This document shows, one piece after another, positions 33,495 through 42,066 of a stretch of DNA of 64,000 nt. Numbering within the stretch: position 1 is the stretch's first letter; every line of letters starts with the position of its first letter. Source of the stretch: Thalassobaculum fulvum (GTDB taxonomy: Bacteria > Pseudomonadota > Alphaproteobacteria > Thalassobaculales > Thalassobaculaceae). The position numbers and the translations under genes were made by a program. The notes under the pieces are model-generated. The model was not told the origin of the DNA. It was given only the letters and a program-made list of their open reading frames with translations, and did not search any database. The DNA lies in contig NZ_BMZS01000009.1 of NCBI RefSeq assembly GCF_014652915.1, positions 275,226-339,225 of the forward strand, read 5' to 3'.

Positions 33495-34025
33495 ATGCCG
33501 TCGACGTCGGGGACATATGCCGGGCCGGAGTCGGACGAGCGCTACATTCGCGACCTGGTCGCGCGGGTCGAGCGCGAGTCGACGCCGCAGAAGGTGCGGC
33601 TGATGCGGTACTGGCTGTCGCTTCGCGACGGCGGCTATCCGGACTACCGGCGCTTCGACGCCTTGGACATCCCCGACCTGCTCGGCGACCTCGCGGTGGT
33701 CGAGGTCGAGCGCCCGGGTCCGCGCTTCCGGTTCCGACTGTACGGCACGCGGGTTGCCGAGATCCGCGGCCGCGACCTGACCGGCCTGTACATCGGCGAC
33801 CCGGGCGTGTTCCCGCCGGACCTGAACCGGCTCTACCGGCAGAGCTATGTCGAGGTGATGGAGACCGGCCGGCCGGTGTTCAGCATCGTCCCCTACGAGC
33901 CGCATCGCCGGGTGGTCGGCAACTATCACCGTTTGCTGCTGCCGTTCACCGACAGCCGCCGCGGCCTGGGCACCTGCGACTTCATCCTGCTCAGCTTCCA
34001 GAGCGTGCCGCTCGGGCTGTCCTGA
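33495..34025 (+). CDS. PAS-domain protein (PAS_5/PF07310-like)
   Basis: A 176-residue protein with a single PAS-like sensor fold and no output domain: LMRYWLSLRDGGYPDYRRFD, then FRFRLYGTRVAEIRGRDLTG and YHRLLLPFTDSRR. This matches an alphaproteobacterial stand-alone PAS family of unknown ligand. GGGGGAACGGG precedes ATG at 33495. It is convergent with the M20 gene, three bases away, so it has little room for a terminator. Confidence 0.82.
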   Translation: MPSTSGTYAGPESDERYIRDLVARVERESTPQKVRLMRYWLSLRDGGYPDYRRFDALDIPDLLGDLAVVEVERPGPRFRFRLYGTRVAEIRGRDLTGLYIGDPGVFPPDLNRLYRQSYVEVMETGRPVFSIVPYEPHRRVVGNYHRLLLPFTDSRRGLGTCDFILLSFQSVPLGLS

Positions 34026-34028
34026 CGG

Positions 34029-35195
34029 TCACCGCCGCGGCAGGCGATCCTCGACCAGGCGCGCCCAGAAGCTGGCACCGTGCGGCAGCAGGTCGTCGTT
34101 GAAGTCGTAGTCCGGGTGGTGGACGCCGGCGGTATCGCCGTTGCCGGCCCAGATGTACGCGCCCGGCCGCTGGTTCAGCATGTAGGAGAAGTCCTCGGCC
34201 CCCATCATCGGCTTCGGGTTGCGGTCGACCCGCTCCTTGCCGGCCAGCGCCTCGGCCACCTCGGCGGCGACCGCAGCCTGCGCCGGGTCGTTGATGGTCG
34301 CCGGGTAGCCCTTGAGGTACTCCAGCGTCCCGGTCGCGCCGAAGGTCGCGCACACGCCGTTCACGATGCGCTCGATCCGCTCCGGCAGGCTGGCCTGGAC
34401 CTTCGGGTCGAACACCCGGCAGGTGCCGCGCAGCTCGACCGAATCCGGCACCACGTTGAAGGCGTTGCCGCCCTCGAACTGGGTGACCGAGATCACCAGC
34501 GCGTCCTGCGGCTCGATGTTGCGCGAGGTGATGGTCTGCAGCGCCATCACCAGATGCGCGCCGACCACCACCGGGTCGATGCCCTGGTGCGGCATGGCGC
34601 CGTGGCTGCCGCGGCCCTGCACCTTGATGATGAAGTTGTCGCGGGCCGCCATCATCGGACCCGGCGACACCGCGAAGCTGCCGACCGGAATGCCGGGGAT
34701 GTTGTGCATGCCCCAGACCGTGTCGCACGGGAACCGGTCGAACATGCCTTCCTGGACCATCTTGTCGCCGCCGCCGAGGCCCTCCTCGGCCGGCTGGAAG
34801 ATGAAGTTCACGGTGCCGTCGAAGTTCCGGGTCTCGGCCAGGTACTTGGCGGCGCCCAGCAGCATGGTGGTGTGGCCGTCGTGGCCGCAGGCGTGCATCA
34901 CGCCGTCATTGGTCGAGCGGTGCTCGCGCGGGCCCTCGCCACGTTCCAGGATCGGCAGGGCGTCCATGTCGGCGCGCAGGCCGATGCTGGCGCTGCCGGT
35001 GCCGCATTTCAGCACCCCGACGATGCCGGTGCCGGCGATGCCGCGGTGCACCTCGATGCCCCACTCGGCCAGCTTGGCGGCGACCACGTCGCTGGTGCGG
35101 TGCTCCTTGAATCCGAGCTCCGGATGGGCGTGCAGGTCGTGCCGCCACTCGGTCATCTCGTCGGCGAACTCGGCGATGCGGTTGACGATCGGCAT
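34029..35195 (-). CDS. M20-family amidohydrolase (hippurate hydrolase-like), copy 1
   Basis: A 388-residue M20D amidohydrolase with the dinuclear metal motifs HDLHAHPELGFKE, MHACGHDGHT (Cys and His ligands) and PAEEGLGGG (catalytic Glu), plus MGAEDFSYML and late HHPDYDFND. Members cleave N-acyl amino acids such as hippurate or indole conjugates. The first 15 residues and most motifs match the upstream gene, showing a recent tandem duplication; it lies ten bases after that gene. Confidence 0.9.
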   Translation of the reverse strand: MPIVNRIAEFADEMTEWRHDLHAHPELGFKEHRTSDVVAAKLAEWGIEVHRGIAGTGIVGVLKCGTGSASIGLRADMDALPILERGEGPREHRSTNDGVMHACGHDGHTTMLLGAAKYLAETRNFDGTVNFIFQPAEEGLGGGDKMVQEGMFDRFPCDTVWGMHNIPGIPVGSFAVSPGPMMAARDNFIIKVQGRGSHGAMPHQGIDPVVVGAHLVMALQTITSRNIEPQDALVISVTQFEGGNAFNVVPDSVELRGTCRVFDPKVQASLPERIERIVNGVCATFGATGTLEYLKGYPATINDPAQAAVAAEVAEALAGKERVDRNPKPMMGAEDFSYMLNQRPGAYIWAGNGDTAGVHHPDYDFNDDLLPHGASFWARLVEDRLPRR

Positions 35196-35205
35196 GGCTG
35201 TCTCC

Positions 35206-36360
35206 TCAGGCGCGCTTCAGCTCGCGCTCGACAAGGGTCGACCAGTAGCTGGCGCCCTGGGCCAGCAGCTCGTCGTTGAAGTCGTACTCGGGGTGGTGGA
35301 CCGGCGCACTGTCGCCGTTGCCGGCCCAGATGTAGGCGCCCGGTACGAGGTTCATCATGTAGGCGAAATCCTCCGAGCCCATCAGCGGCCGGCAGTCGGT
35401 CCGGACCGTCGAGGCGACCGCGCCCGCCGCCTCGGCCGCCACGGCGGTCGGTCCGGCGGCGTTCACGGTGACCGGGAAGACCTGCCGGTAGTCGATCTCG
35501 GCGCTGGCCCCGTAGGCCGCGCACACCCCGTCCACGATCCGGCGGAACCGGTCGGGCAGCGAGGCGTGGATGTCCGGATCGAGGGTCCGGCAGGTGCCGC
35601 GCAACACCACGCTGTCCGGCACCACGTTGAAGGTCTCGCCGGCGTGGAACTCGGTGACCGAGACCACCAGCGCGTCCTGTGCCGGGACGTTGCGGCTGGG
35701 GATGGTCTGCAGGGCGATCACCAGGTTGGAGGCGACGATCACCGGGTCGATGCCCTGGTGCGGCATGGCGGCATGGCTGCCGCGGCCCTGGATGCGGATC
35801 TCGAAGGTGTCGCCGGCGGCCATCACCGGCCCTTCCATCACCGCGAAGGTGCCGACCGGGATGCCGGGCATGTTGTGCATGCCGTACACCCGCTCGCATG
35901 GGAACTGCTCGAACAGGCCGTCCTCGACCATCTTCTTCGCCCCTCCCACGCCCTCCTCGGCAGGCTGGAAGATGAACCGCACGACGCCGTCGAAGTTCCG
36001 GGTCTCGGCCAGGTACTTGGCCGCCCCCAGCAGCATGGTGGTGTGGCCGTCATGGCCGCAGGCATGCATGACGCCGGCGTTGGTCGAGGCGTAGGGCTTG
36101 CCGGTGCGCTCGTCGATCGGCAGGGCGTCCATGTCGGCGCGCAGGCCGATGGCGCGGTCGCCCGACCCGGCCCTGAGCACCCCGACGACGCCGGTCCCGC
36201 CCAGGCCGCGATGGACCTCTATCCCCCACTCCGCCAGCTTGGCGGCGACCACGTCGCTGGTCCGGGTTTCCTGGAAGCCGAGCTCCGGATGGGCGTGCAG
36301 GTCGCGGCGCCACTCGGTCATCTCCGGGGCGAACTCGGCGATGCGGTTGACGATCGGCAT
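35206..36360 (-). CDS. M20-family amidohydrolase (hippurate hydrolase-like), copy 2
   Basis: A 384-residue paralogue of the downstream gene, roughly 70% identical by eye, with the same metal motifs (MHACGHDGHT, PAEEGVGGA, MGSEDFAYMM, HHPEYDFND). The main differences lie in the lid or dimerisation domain (about 180-290) and around RTGKPYASTN, so the two may differ in acyl or amino-acid preference. It is the first gene of the pair and divergent from a GNAT gene 84 bases away. Confidence 0.9.
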   Translation of the reverse strand: MPIVNRIAEFAPEMTEWRRDLHAHPELGFQETRTSDVVAAKLAEWGIEVHRGLGGTGVVGVLRAGSGDRAIGLRADMDALPIDERTGKPYASTNAGVMHACGHDGHTTMLLGAAKYLAETRNFDGVVRFIFQPAEEGVGGAKKMVEDGLFEQFPCERVYGMHNMPGIPVGTFAVMEGPVMAAGDTFEIRIQGRGSHAAMPHQGIDPVIVASNLVIALQTIPSRNVPAQDALVVSVTEFHAGETFNVVPDSVVLRGTCRTLDPDIHASLPDRFRRIVDGVCAAYGASAEIDYRQVFPVTVNAAGPTAVAAEAAGAVASTVRTDCRPLMGSEDFAYMMNLVPGAYIWAGNGDSAPVHHPEYDFNDELLAQGASYWSTLVERELKRA

Positions 36361-36444
36361 GGGGGGCTCCGGGTTGCGGATGGGCGGGTTGCGGAGTATC
36401 GAGCGGTCGACGCTTCACTGCAACCCGGGACCCGGTGCCGACCG

Positions 36445-36993
36445 ATGCGCGAGCCTGGCATTCCGACCGTCGTCACCGACCGGCTGACCCTGCGGGCCTT
36501 CACGCCGGCGGACCGCGAGGCCTATGCCGCGCTGCGGGCCGACCCGGAGGTCGTGCGCTACCTGCCGGGTGGCGAGGCGCTGGTGCCGTTCGCGGCCGAG
36601 ATCGCCGACTCGCGCATCAGGTCGTTCCGGGAGGGCTGGGCGCGCGGCTACGGGGTCTGGGCGGTCGAGGAGACCGCGACCGGTGCGTTCGTCGGCCAGG
36701 CCGGGCTGGCGTCGATGGAGCGCGCGTCCGAGGTCGAGGTGCTTTACGCCCTGGGTAGGCCGTTCTGGGGCCGCGGCTATGCCCGCGAGGCGGCGGCGGC
36801 AGCGCTGCGCTTCGGGTTCGAGACCGTCGGGTTGGACCGCATCGTCGCGTTCGTGGTGCCCGAGAACGAAGCCTCCGCGCGGGTGCTGGAGGCGGTCGGC
36901 CTGCGCTCGATCGGCGACACCGACTACAATGGCTTCACGGTCCGCGGCTTCCGGATCGAGGCCGAGGACTGGCGGGCCCGGGGGGCGGCATGA
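36445..36993 (+). CDS. GNAT-family N-acetyltransferase (RimJ/RimL type)
   Basis: A 182-residue acetyltransferase with the RimJ/RimL opening VVTDRLTLRAFTPADREAYA, the acetyl-CoA motif YALGRPFWGRGYAREAAAA, and FVVPENEASARVLEAVGL. The substrate is unknown; it could be a protein N terminus or a small amine. It overlaps the next GNAT gene by ATGA, so the two are co-translated. Confidence 0.87.
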   Translation: MREPGIPTVVTDRLTLRAFTPADREAYAALRADPEVVRYLPGGEALVPFAAEIADSRIRSFREGWARGYGVWAVEETATGAFVGQAGLASMERASEVEVLYALGRPFWGRGYAREAAAAALRFGFETVGLDRIVAFVVPENEASARVLEAVGLRSIGDTDYNGFTVRGFRIEAEDWRARGAA

Positions 36994-37484
36994 CCTTCGT
37001 GGTTCGCCCGGCGGTGGAAGCCGATGCCGAGGCGCTGTCGGCGCTGGCCGAGGCGTTCCATGCCGAGCACGGCGATCCGACCGGCTTCCTGACCGCGGAG
37101 GCGATCCGGCGCGACGGGTTCGGCGACGATCCCGAGTTCCGGGTACTGGTGGCGGCGGGGCCGCAAGGCCTGCTCGGCTATGCGTTGTTCTACGACGCCT
37201 ACGAGCCGGCCTATGCCGCCCGCGGGGTCTACATGGCCGACCTGTACGTGAGCCCGGGCGTCCGGGGGCAGGGGCTCGGCCGGCGGCTGATCGCGGCGGT
37301 CGCCGGGCACGCCCGGCGGTACGGTCGGCAGTATGTCTGGTGGGTGGCACGGGCCGACAACACGCCGGCGCACGGCTTCTACCGGAGCCTCGCCTCGGTC
37401 GAGCTCGACACCAAGGCGTTCGCGGTGACGCTGGCGGACTTCGAGGCGCTGGCCGACGAGCATGCGCGCGGCCCGGCGACCTGA
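36990..37484 (+). CDS. GNAT-family N-acetyltransferase
   Basis: A 164-residue GNAT enzyme with the acetyl-CoA loop YVSPGVRGQGLGRRLIAAV and late YVWWVARADNTPAHGFYRSL. It resembles diamine or aminoglycoside-like acetyltransferases in general outline only; substrate unknown. The ATG overlaps the stop of the preceding GNAT. It is convergent with cobB. Confidence 0.87.
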   Translation: MTFVVRPAVEADAEALSALAEAFHAEHGDPTGFLTAEAIRRDGFGDDPEFRVLVAAGPQGLLGYALFYDAYEPAYAARGVYMADLYVSPGVRGQGLGRRLIAAVAGHARRYGRQYVWWVARADNTPAHGFYRSLASVELDTKAFAVTLADFEALADEHARGPAT

Positions 37485-37573
37485 GCGCTCGCCCGTTCGG
37501 CGATGTTCACCTTCCGATCGGCCGTGGTTAACGATTGGTTAATATTCGTGTTCTGTTCCGCAGCGGCGGACGG

Positions 37574-38908
37574 TCAGCCGCGATCGATCAGGTGCAGGTA
37601 CGAGCCGAGCACGCGACCGTGCCGCAGACCGACGTCGCCGAGCTCCCCGCCGCCGGCGTCCACGGCGGCGAACGGCCGGTCGGCGGTGCCTTCCCGCCCG
37701 ATCGTGGAGTAGTGGAACTCGTGCCCGCGCAACACGGTGCCGCGGGGACCGAACGGGGTCTCGACCCGGGTGGTCACGCGGCGGTAGCCGAGGTTCAGGC
37801 GGCGCCGGTCGAACCGGGTCTCCAGCGGCAGCAGCCCGGCCATCCGGTGGGCGGTTCCCCCGGCGTCGACCAGGGCCTCGCCGAGCGCCATGAAGCCGCC
37901 GCACTCGCCGTACACCCACGCGCCGCGTGCGGCCGCACCCCGTACCCCGTCCAGGAACCGCCCGGCGGCCGCCAGTCGACCGGCCTGCAGTTCGGGATAG
38001 CCGCCGGGCAGCATCACGGCGTCGGCCGACGGATCGGGCGCCTCGTCGGCCAGCGGCGAGAAGAAGCTGAGGGCGGTTCCCGCCGCCTGCCAGCCGTCCA
38101 GCAGGTGCGGGTACAGGAAGCCGAAGGCGTCGTCGCGGGCCACCGCCATGCGGGCGCCGAGCGGCGGCAGCGGCCCGGCCCGGCCGGCGGCGACACCGGC
38201 CGGCCGGGCCAGCGCCCGGACCGCGTCCAGGTCGACATGGGCCTCCGCGAGGGCTGCCAGCCGGTCGAGCCAGTCGGCGAGCGCCGGGTCCTCGCCGGCC
38301 TGCACCAGCCCGAGATGCCGCGACGGCCGGTCGATCGCGGCGTCGCGCGGGATCGCGCCGGCGACCGGCAGGCCGAGCGGCTCGAGCGCCCGCCGCAGAA
38401 TGTCGGCGTGGCGGTCGCCGCCGACCCGGTTCAGCAGCACGCCTGCGACCGGCACCGCCGGATCGAAGCTGCGGAAGCCGTGCACCAGGGCCGCGACCGA
38501 GCCGGCCTGGCGGGCGGCGTCGACCACCAGCAGTACCGGCCAGCCGGTGCGCCGGGCCAGCGCCGCCGTCGAGCCGTCGTCGACCGCGCCCGCCGCCGGC
38601 GCGCCGTCGAACAGCCCCATGACGCCCTCGACCACCACCAGGTCGCCGTCCCGGGACGCCACCAGGCCGTCCAGCAGGCCGGGGCGCATCGCCCAGCCGT
38701 CGAGATTGACCGAGGTCCGGCCGGTCGCCGCCTCGTGGAACCGCGGGTCGATGTAGTCGGGGCCGACCTTGGCCGGGGCGACCGCCAGGCCGCGGCGCGC
38801 GAAGCCGGCCATCAGGGCGGTCGCGACCGTGGTCTTGCCGGCGCCGGAGGACGGGGCGGCGACGATCAGCCCCGGACTGGATCGGGGTGTGGCTCCGGGC
38901 GCGGTCAC
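37574..38908 (-). CDS. cobB: Cobyrinate a,c-diamide synthase (CobB/CbiA)
   Basis: A 444-residue glutamine-dependent amidase. The N-terminal ATP-binding part has VAAPSSGAGKTTVATALMAG and PDYIDPRFH; the C-terminal class I glutaminase has VYGECGGFMALGEAL with the nucleophile cysteine. It amidates the a and c side chains of cob(II)yrinate. GTG at 38908 overlaps the cobA stop (GTGA). With cobA it forms a two-gene unit facing away from the rest of the cobalamin genes. Confidence 0.93.
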   Translation of the reverse strand: MTAPGATPRSSPGLIVAAPSSGAGKTTVATALMAGFARRGLAVAPAKVGPDYIDPRFHEAATGRTSVNLDGWAMRPGLLDGLVASRDGDLVVVEGVMGLFDGAPAAGAVDDGSTAALARRTGWPVLLVVDAARQAGSVAALVHGFRSFDPAVPVAGVLLNRVGGDRHADILRRALEPLGLPVAGAIPRDAAIDRPSRHLGLVQAGEDPALADWLDRLAALAEAHVDLDAVRALARPAGVAAGRAGPLPPLGARMAVARDDAFGFLYPHLLDGWQAAGTALSFFSPLADEAPDPSADAVMLPGGYPELQAGRLAAAGRFLDGVRGAAARGAWVYGECGGFMALGEALVDAGGTAHRMAGLLPLETRFDRRRLNLGYRRVTTRVETPFGPRGTVLRGHEFHYSTIGREGTADRPFAAVDAGGGELGDVGLRHGRVLGSYLHLIDRG

Positions 38909-39744
38909 CCGGTCCGCCGCTCCCGCCCGCGGCCGAGCGGGTCGGGCTCCAGCACCCGGCCCTCGGTCAGGGCGCCGAGCCAGTCGAGGCCGGCGCGCAG
39001 CCGGGCGACCGGGCCGACCACCACCACGCAGGGCGGCGCCATGCCGGCGGAAGCGGCGTCGGCGTGGGCGGCGGCCAGCGTGGTCTCCAGCACCCGCTGG
39101 TCGGGCAGGGCGGCGTTCGAGACGATCGCCACCGGCGTGTCGCCGGCCCGGCCGCCGTCCATCAGCCGCCCGGCGATGGTCTCCAGGTGCTTCATCGCCA
39201 TGTAGATCACCAGCACCGACGGCCCGGCGGCGAGGGCGGCCCAGTCGACGCCGGTGACCTCGCCGGTCGCGTCGTGGCCGGTGACGAAGGTGACGGCGTG
39301 GTTGGTGTCGCGGTGGGTCACCGGGATGCCGGCATAGGCGAGGCCGCCGATCCCGGCGGTGACTCCCGGCACGATCCGGAACGGCACGCCGGCGGCGACC
39401 AGCGCCAGCGCCTCCTCGCCGCCGCGGCCGAACACGAACGGGTCGCCGCCCTTCAGCCGCAGCACCCGCTTGCCCTCGCGCGCCAGCCGGACCAGCCGCA
39501 GCGAGATGTCGGCCTGTTTCGGCGACGGCTTGCCACCGCGCTTGCCGGCGTATTCCAGCTCGGCCTCCGGCCGCGCCAAGCCGAGCACGCCGTCGCTGAC
39601 CAGGGCGTCGTAGACCACCGCGTCGGCGTTCTGCAGGGCGTGCAGGGCATGCAGGGTCAGCAACCCGGGATCACCCGGGCCGGCGCCGCACAGCCAGACA
39701 TGGCCCGGCTCGAAGGCCGGCGGGGAATACGAGGTCCGCTCCAT
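38905..39744 (-). CDS. cobA: Uroporphyrinogen-III C-methyltransferase
   Basis: A 279-residue SAM-dependent methyltransferase with the SUMT signatures VWLCGAGPGDPGLLTLHAL, VLRLKGGDPFVFGRGGEEA and VPGVTAGIGGLAYAGIPVTHR. It methylates C2 and C7 of uroporphyrinogen III to make precorrin-2, the entry to cobalamin and sirohaem. It has no fused CysG dehydrogenase domain, so oxidation to sirohydrochlorin needs another protein. A toxin-antitoxin pair lies divergently upstream. Confidence 0.95.
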   Translation of the reverse strand: MERTSYSPPAFEPGHVWLCGAGPGDPGLLTLHALHALQNADAVVYDALVSDGVLGLARPEAELEYAGKRGGKPSPKQADISLRLVRLAREGKRVLRLKGGDPFVFGRGGEEALALVAAGVPFRIVPGVTAGIGGLAYAGIPVTHRDTNHAVTFVTGHDATGEVTGVDWAALAAGPSVLVIYMAMKHLETIAGRLMDGGRAGDTPVAIVSNAALPDQRVLETTLAAAHADAASAGMAPPCVVVVGPVARLRAGLDWLGALTEGRVLEPDPLGRGRERRTG

Positions 39745-39860
39745 GCCGGAAACCTACCCGCGCAGCGGCGCCGGGCCTAGCCCCGAGGCGACCGGGTGGG
39801 CCGGGAATGCGGCATGCGGGTTTTCCCCGTGATCCGTCCATAGCCGTGCCGATATTGCTG

Positions 39861-39882
39861 ATTATATCGGAGCGGATATAAT
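39861..39882. promoter_or_regulatory. Operator palindrome overlapping the toxin start codon
   Basis: Perfect 8-bp arms ATTATATC and GATATAAT are separated by 6 bases; the last two bases of the right arm are the A and T of the toxin ATG. The arms also contain -10-like sequences (TATAAT at 39877-39882, ATTATA at 39861-39866), so binding would block transcription directly. This is typical autoregulation, and the message may be leaderless. Confidence 0.7.
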
Positions 39883-40222
39883 GCCGGCGCTGAAGCCGCT
39901 GAGGTTCGTCGGTGACGCCCGGAGGAGGCTTGATGCCTTCTCCGCGCATGCAAAGCAGCAGGCCGGTTACCAGTTGTACCGGGTGCAGACGGGCAGGCCG
40001 CCGGCCGATTTCAAGCCGATGCCGTCCATCGGTCCGGGTGTCGAGGAATTGAGAGTCTGGGATAGCGAGAACCGGACCTACCGGGTGATCTACACCGCCA
40101 GACTGATGGACGCCGTCTATGTCCTGCACGCGTTTCGGAAGACGTCGCAGAGGACGGAGATGAGAGACATCGAGCTGGCCAGGCGACGCCTGAAGGAGCT
40201 GTTGAGCGGAGGCAGGCCGTGA
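39881..40222 (+). CDS. RelE/HigB-like toxin (Gp49 family)
   Basis: A 113-residue basic protein of the phage-derived Gp49/RelE superfamily. It has FVGDARRRLDAFSAHAKQQAGYQLYRVQ, then KPMPSIGPGVEELRVW, YRVIYTARLMDAVYVLHAFRKTSQRT and a C-terminal Arg-rich helix. Relatives cleave mRNA on the ribosome. Toxin precedes antitoxin, the order of HigBA systems, and the two overlap by four bases (GTGA). Confidence 0.85.
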   Translation: MPALKPLRFVGDARRRLDAFSAHAKQQAGYQLYRVQTGRPPADFKPMPSIGPGVEELRVWDSENRTYRVIYTARLMDAVYVLHAFRKTSQRTEMRDIELARRRLKELLSGGRP

Positions 40223-40506
40223 AGATCGAGACCTACGAGACCGCCTTCGATCTGATCGCCGATACGCCCGAGGAGGCGGCGCACATGCGGGCGCGCGCCG
40301 ACCTCATGATACAGATTCATGACATCATCGAGCGCAACGGCTGGACGCAGCAGGAGGCTGCGCGGCGCTGCGGGGTCAGCCAGCCGCGGATCAACGCCCT
40401 GATGCGAGGCCATTTCGACAGGTTCTCGCTCGACGCCCTGGTGAAGATGGCGGCGGCGCTCGGCCAGCGAATCACAATCGAGCTCAGTGACCGGGACGCG
40501 GCGTAG
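40219..40506 (+). CDS. XRE-family antitoxin (HigA-like)
   Basis: A 95-residue DNA-binding antitoxin. The helix-turn-helix lies at about 42-62 (WTQQEAARRCGVSQPRINAL), followed by RFSLDALVKMAAALGQRITIEL, typical of HigA2-type partners of Gp49 toxins. It should neutralise the toxin and, with it, bind the palindrome at the operon start. GTG at 40219 overlaps the toxin stop. Confidence 0.88.
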   Translation: MKIETYETAFDLIADTPEEAAHMRARADLMIQIHDIIERNGWTQQEAARRCGVSQPRINALMRGHFDRFSLDALVKMAAALGQRITIELSDRDAA

Positions 40507-40601
40507 CGGGCGGGCTCAGGGCCACGCTTCGGCAGCGGCCGAAACGTAACGGCGGCAAGCGTGAGATCCTGCGGGCGATGAACGAACCGCAGGGGCGAGC
40601 G

Positions 40602-40931
40602 ATGCAGGGCAATGGTTTGACGTTCGAGGAACTCAACGACGGGTTTGTCGTGGCCATCAACATCGAGGCGCGGCCCGGCGAGGAGGACGCCGTCGGCGCG
40701 ATCCTCGCCGGCCTGGTCGCGCCGACCATGGCGGAGCCCGGCGTGAAGCTGTTCCGGCCGTACCGATCGCCGAAGAACCCAGGCCACTTCTTTCTGATCG
40801 AGCTGTACCGCGACGAGACCGCCTGGGGTGCGCACCAGGAGACCGAGCACTTCAAGACGGCGATCGCCGAACTGGTCCCGCGGGCGTCGCGGCGCGAGCG
40901 CGTGCCGTTCGTTCCCTACACGTCGGCCTGA
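40602..40931 (+). CDS. Antibiotic-biosynthesis-monooxygenase domain protein (quinol monooxygenase-like)
   Basis: A protein of about 109 residues with an ABM-type ferredoxin-like fold: FVVAINIEARPGEEDAVGAILAG, GVKLFRPYRSPKNPGHFFLIELYRDE and WGAHQETEHFKTAI. The family includes YgiN quinol monooxygenase and haem-degrading enzymes; activity here is unknown. ATG at 40602 has AGGGGCGAGCG before it; an in-frame ATG at 40578 adds eight residues but lacks a clear ribosome site. Confidence 0.78.
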   Translation: MQGNGLTFEELNDGFVVAINIEARPGEEDAVGAILAGLVAPTMAEPGVKLFRPYRSPKNPGHFFLIELYRDETAWGAHQETEHFKTAIAELVPRASRRERVPFVPYTSA

Positions 40932-40977
40932 TCGCGGGCGGCTGTCCCGGCGCGGCCGGGCGCGCTACAACCGCGCC

Positions 40978-42066
40978 ATGGCCCGCAAGCCCGAAGGACC
41001 CCTGCGGCGCGGCTGGACGACCGGCGCCTGTGCGACCGCCGCGACCAAGGCGGCGTACACCGCGCTGCTGACCGGCGCGTTCCCCGACCCGGTGTCGATC
41101 CGGTTGCCGAAGGGCGAGCAGCCGGCTTTCGCGCTCGCCCGCGAGGCGCTCGGCGACGGCTGGGCCTCGGTCGGCATCGTCAAGGACGCCGGTGACGACC
41201 CGGACGTCACCCACGGCGCCACCGTGATCGCCACCGTCCGGCGCGGCGCGGCGGGCAGCGGCGTCACCTTCCGGGCCGGCGACGGGGTCGGCACGGTGAC
41301 CTTGGCCGGCCTGCCGGTACCGCCCGGCGAGCCGGCGATCAACCCGGTGCCGCGCCGGCTGATGCGCGAGGTCGTCGCCGAGGTGGCGGCGGCGCACGGC
41401 GATGCCGGCGACCTCGAGATCGAGGTGTCGGTGCCCGGCGGCGAGGCGTTGGCCGCGAAGACCTGGAACCCGCGGCTCGGCATCGTCGGCGGGCTGTCGA
41501 TCCTCGGCACCACCGGCGTGGTCGTGCCGTTCTCCTGCGCCGCCTGGATCCACTCGATCCACCGCGGCATCGACGTGGCCCGGGCGACCGGACTGCCGCG
41601 CGTGGTCGGCTGCACCGGCTCGACCTCGGAGGACGCGGTCAGGCGTCGGCACGACCTGCCGGAGACCGCCTTCCTGGACATGGGCGACTTCGCCGGCGGG
41701 CTGCTGAAGTACCTGCGCGACCACCCGGTGCCGCACCTGACCCTGGCCGGCGGCTTCGCCAAGTTCGCCAAATTGGCCGAGGGCCACCTGGACCTGCATT
41801 CCGGGCGCAGCCAGGTCGGCATGGACTGGCTGGCCGGACAGCTCGCCGATCTCGGGGCCGGCGACGACCTGGTGGCGGCGGCGCGGACCGCCAACACCGC
41901 GGCCGAGGTGCTGGCGCTGGCGACCGCCGCCGGCATCCCGATCGCCGACCGGATCGCCGAGCAGGCCCTCGCCACCGTGCTCGAGGCGCTGCGCGGCGCG
42001 CCGGTCGCGGTCGAGCTGCTGGTGGTCGACCGCGAGGGCCGGGTGGTCGGAGAGGCCGGTGGCTAG
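40978..42066 (+). CDS. cbiD: Cobalt-precorrin-5B (C1)-methyltransferase
   Basis: A 362-residue CbiD with the signatures RRGWTTGACATAATKAAY, AAKTWNPRLGIVGGLSILGTTG and FLDMGDFAGGLLKYL. It methylates C1 during ring contraction in the cobalt-early (anaerobic) branch, where the aerobic route uses CobF. Its presence is a strong sign that this organism uses the cobalt-early branch. Eight bases overlap with cobK downstream. Confidence 0.94.
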   Translation: MARKPEGPLRRGWTTGACATAATKAAYTALLTGAFPDPVSIRLPKGEQPAFALAREALGDGWASVGIVKDAGDDPDVTHGATVIATVRRGAAGSGVTFRAGDGVGTVTLAGLPVPPGEPAINPVPRRLMREVVAEVAAAHGDAGDLEIEVSVPGGEALAAKTWNPRLGIVGGLSILGTTGVVVPFSCAAWIHSIHRGIDVARATGLPRVVGCTGSTSEDAVRRRHDLPETAFLDMGDFAGGLLKYLRDHPVPHLTLAGGFAKFAKLAEGHLDLHSGRSQVGMDWLAGQLADLGAGDDLVAAARTANTAAEVLALATAAGIPIADRIAEQALATVLEALRGAPVAVELLVVDREGRVVGEAGG

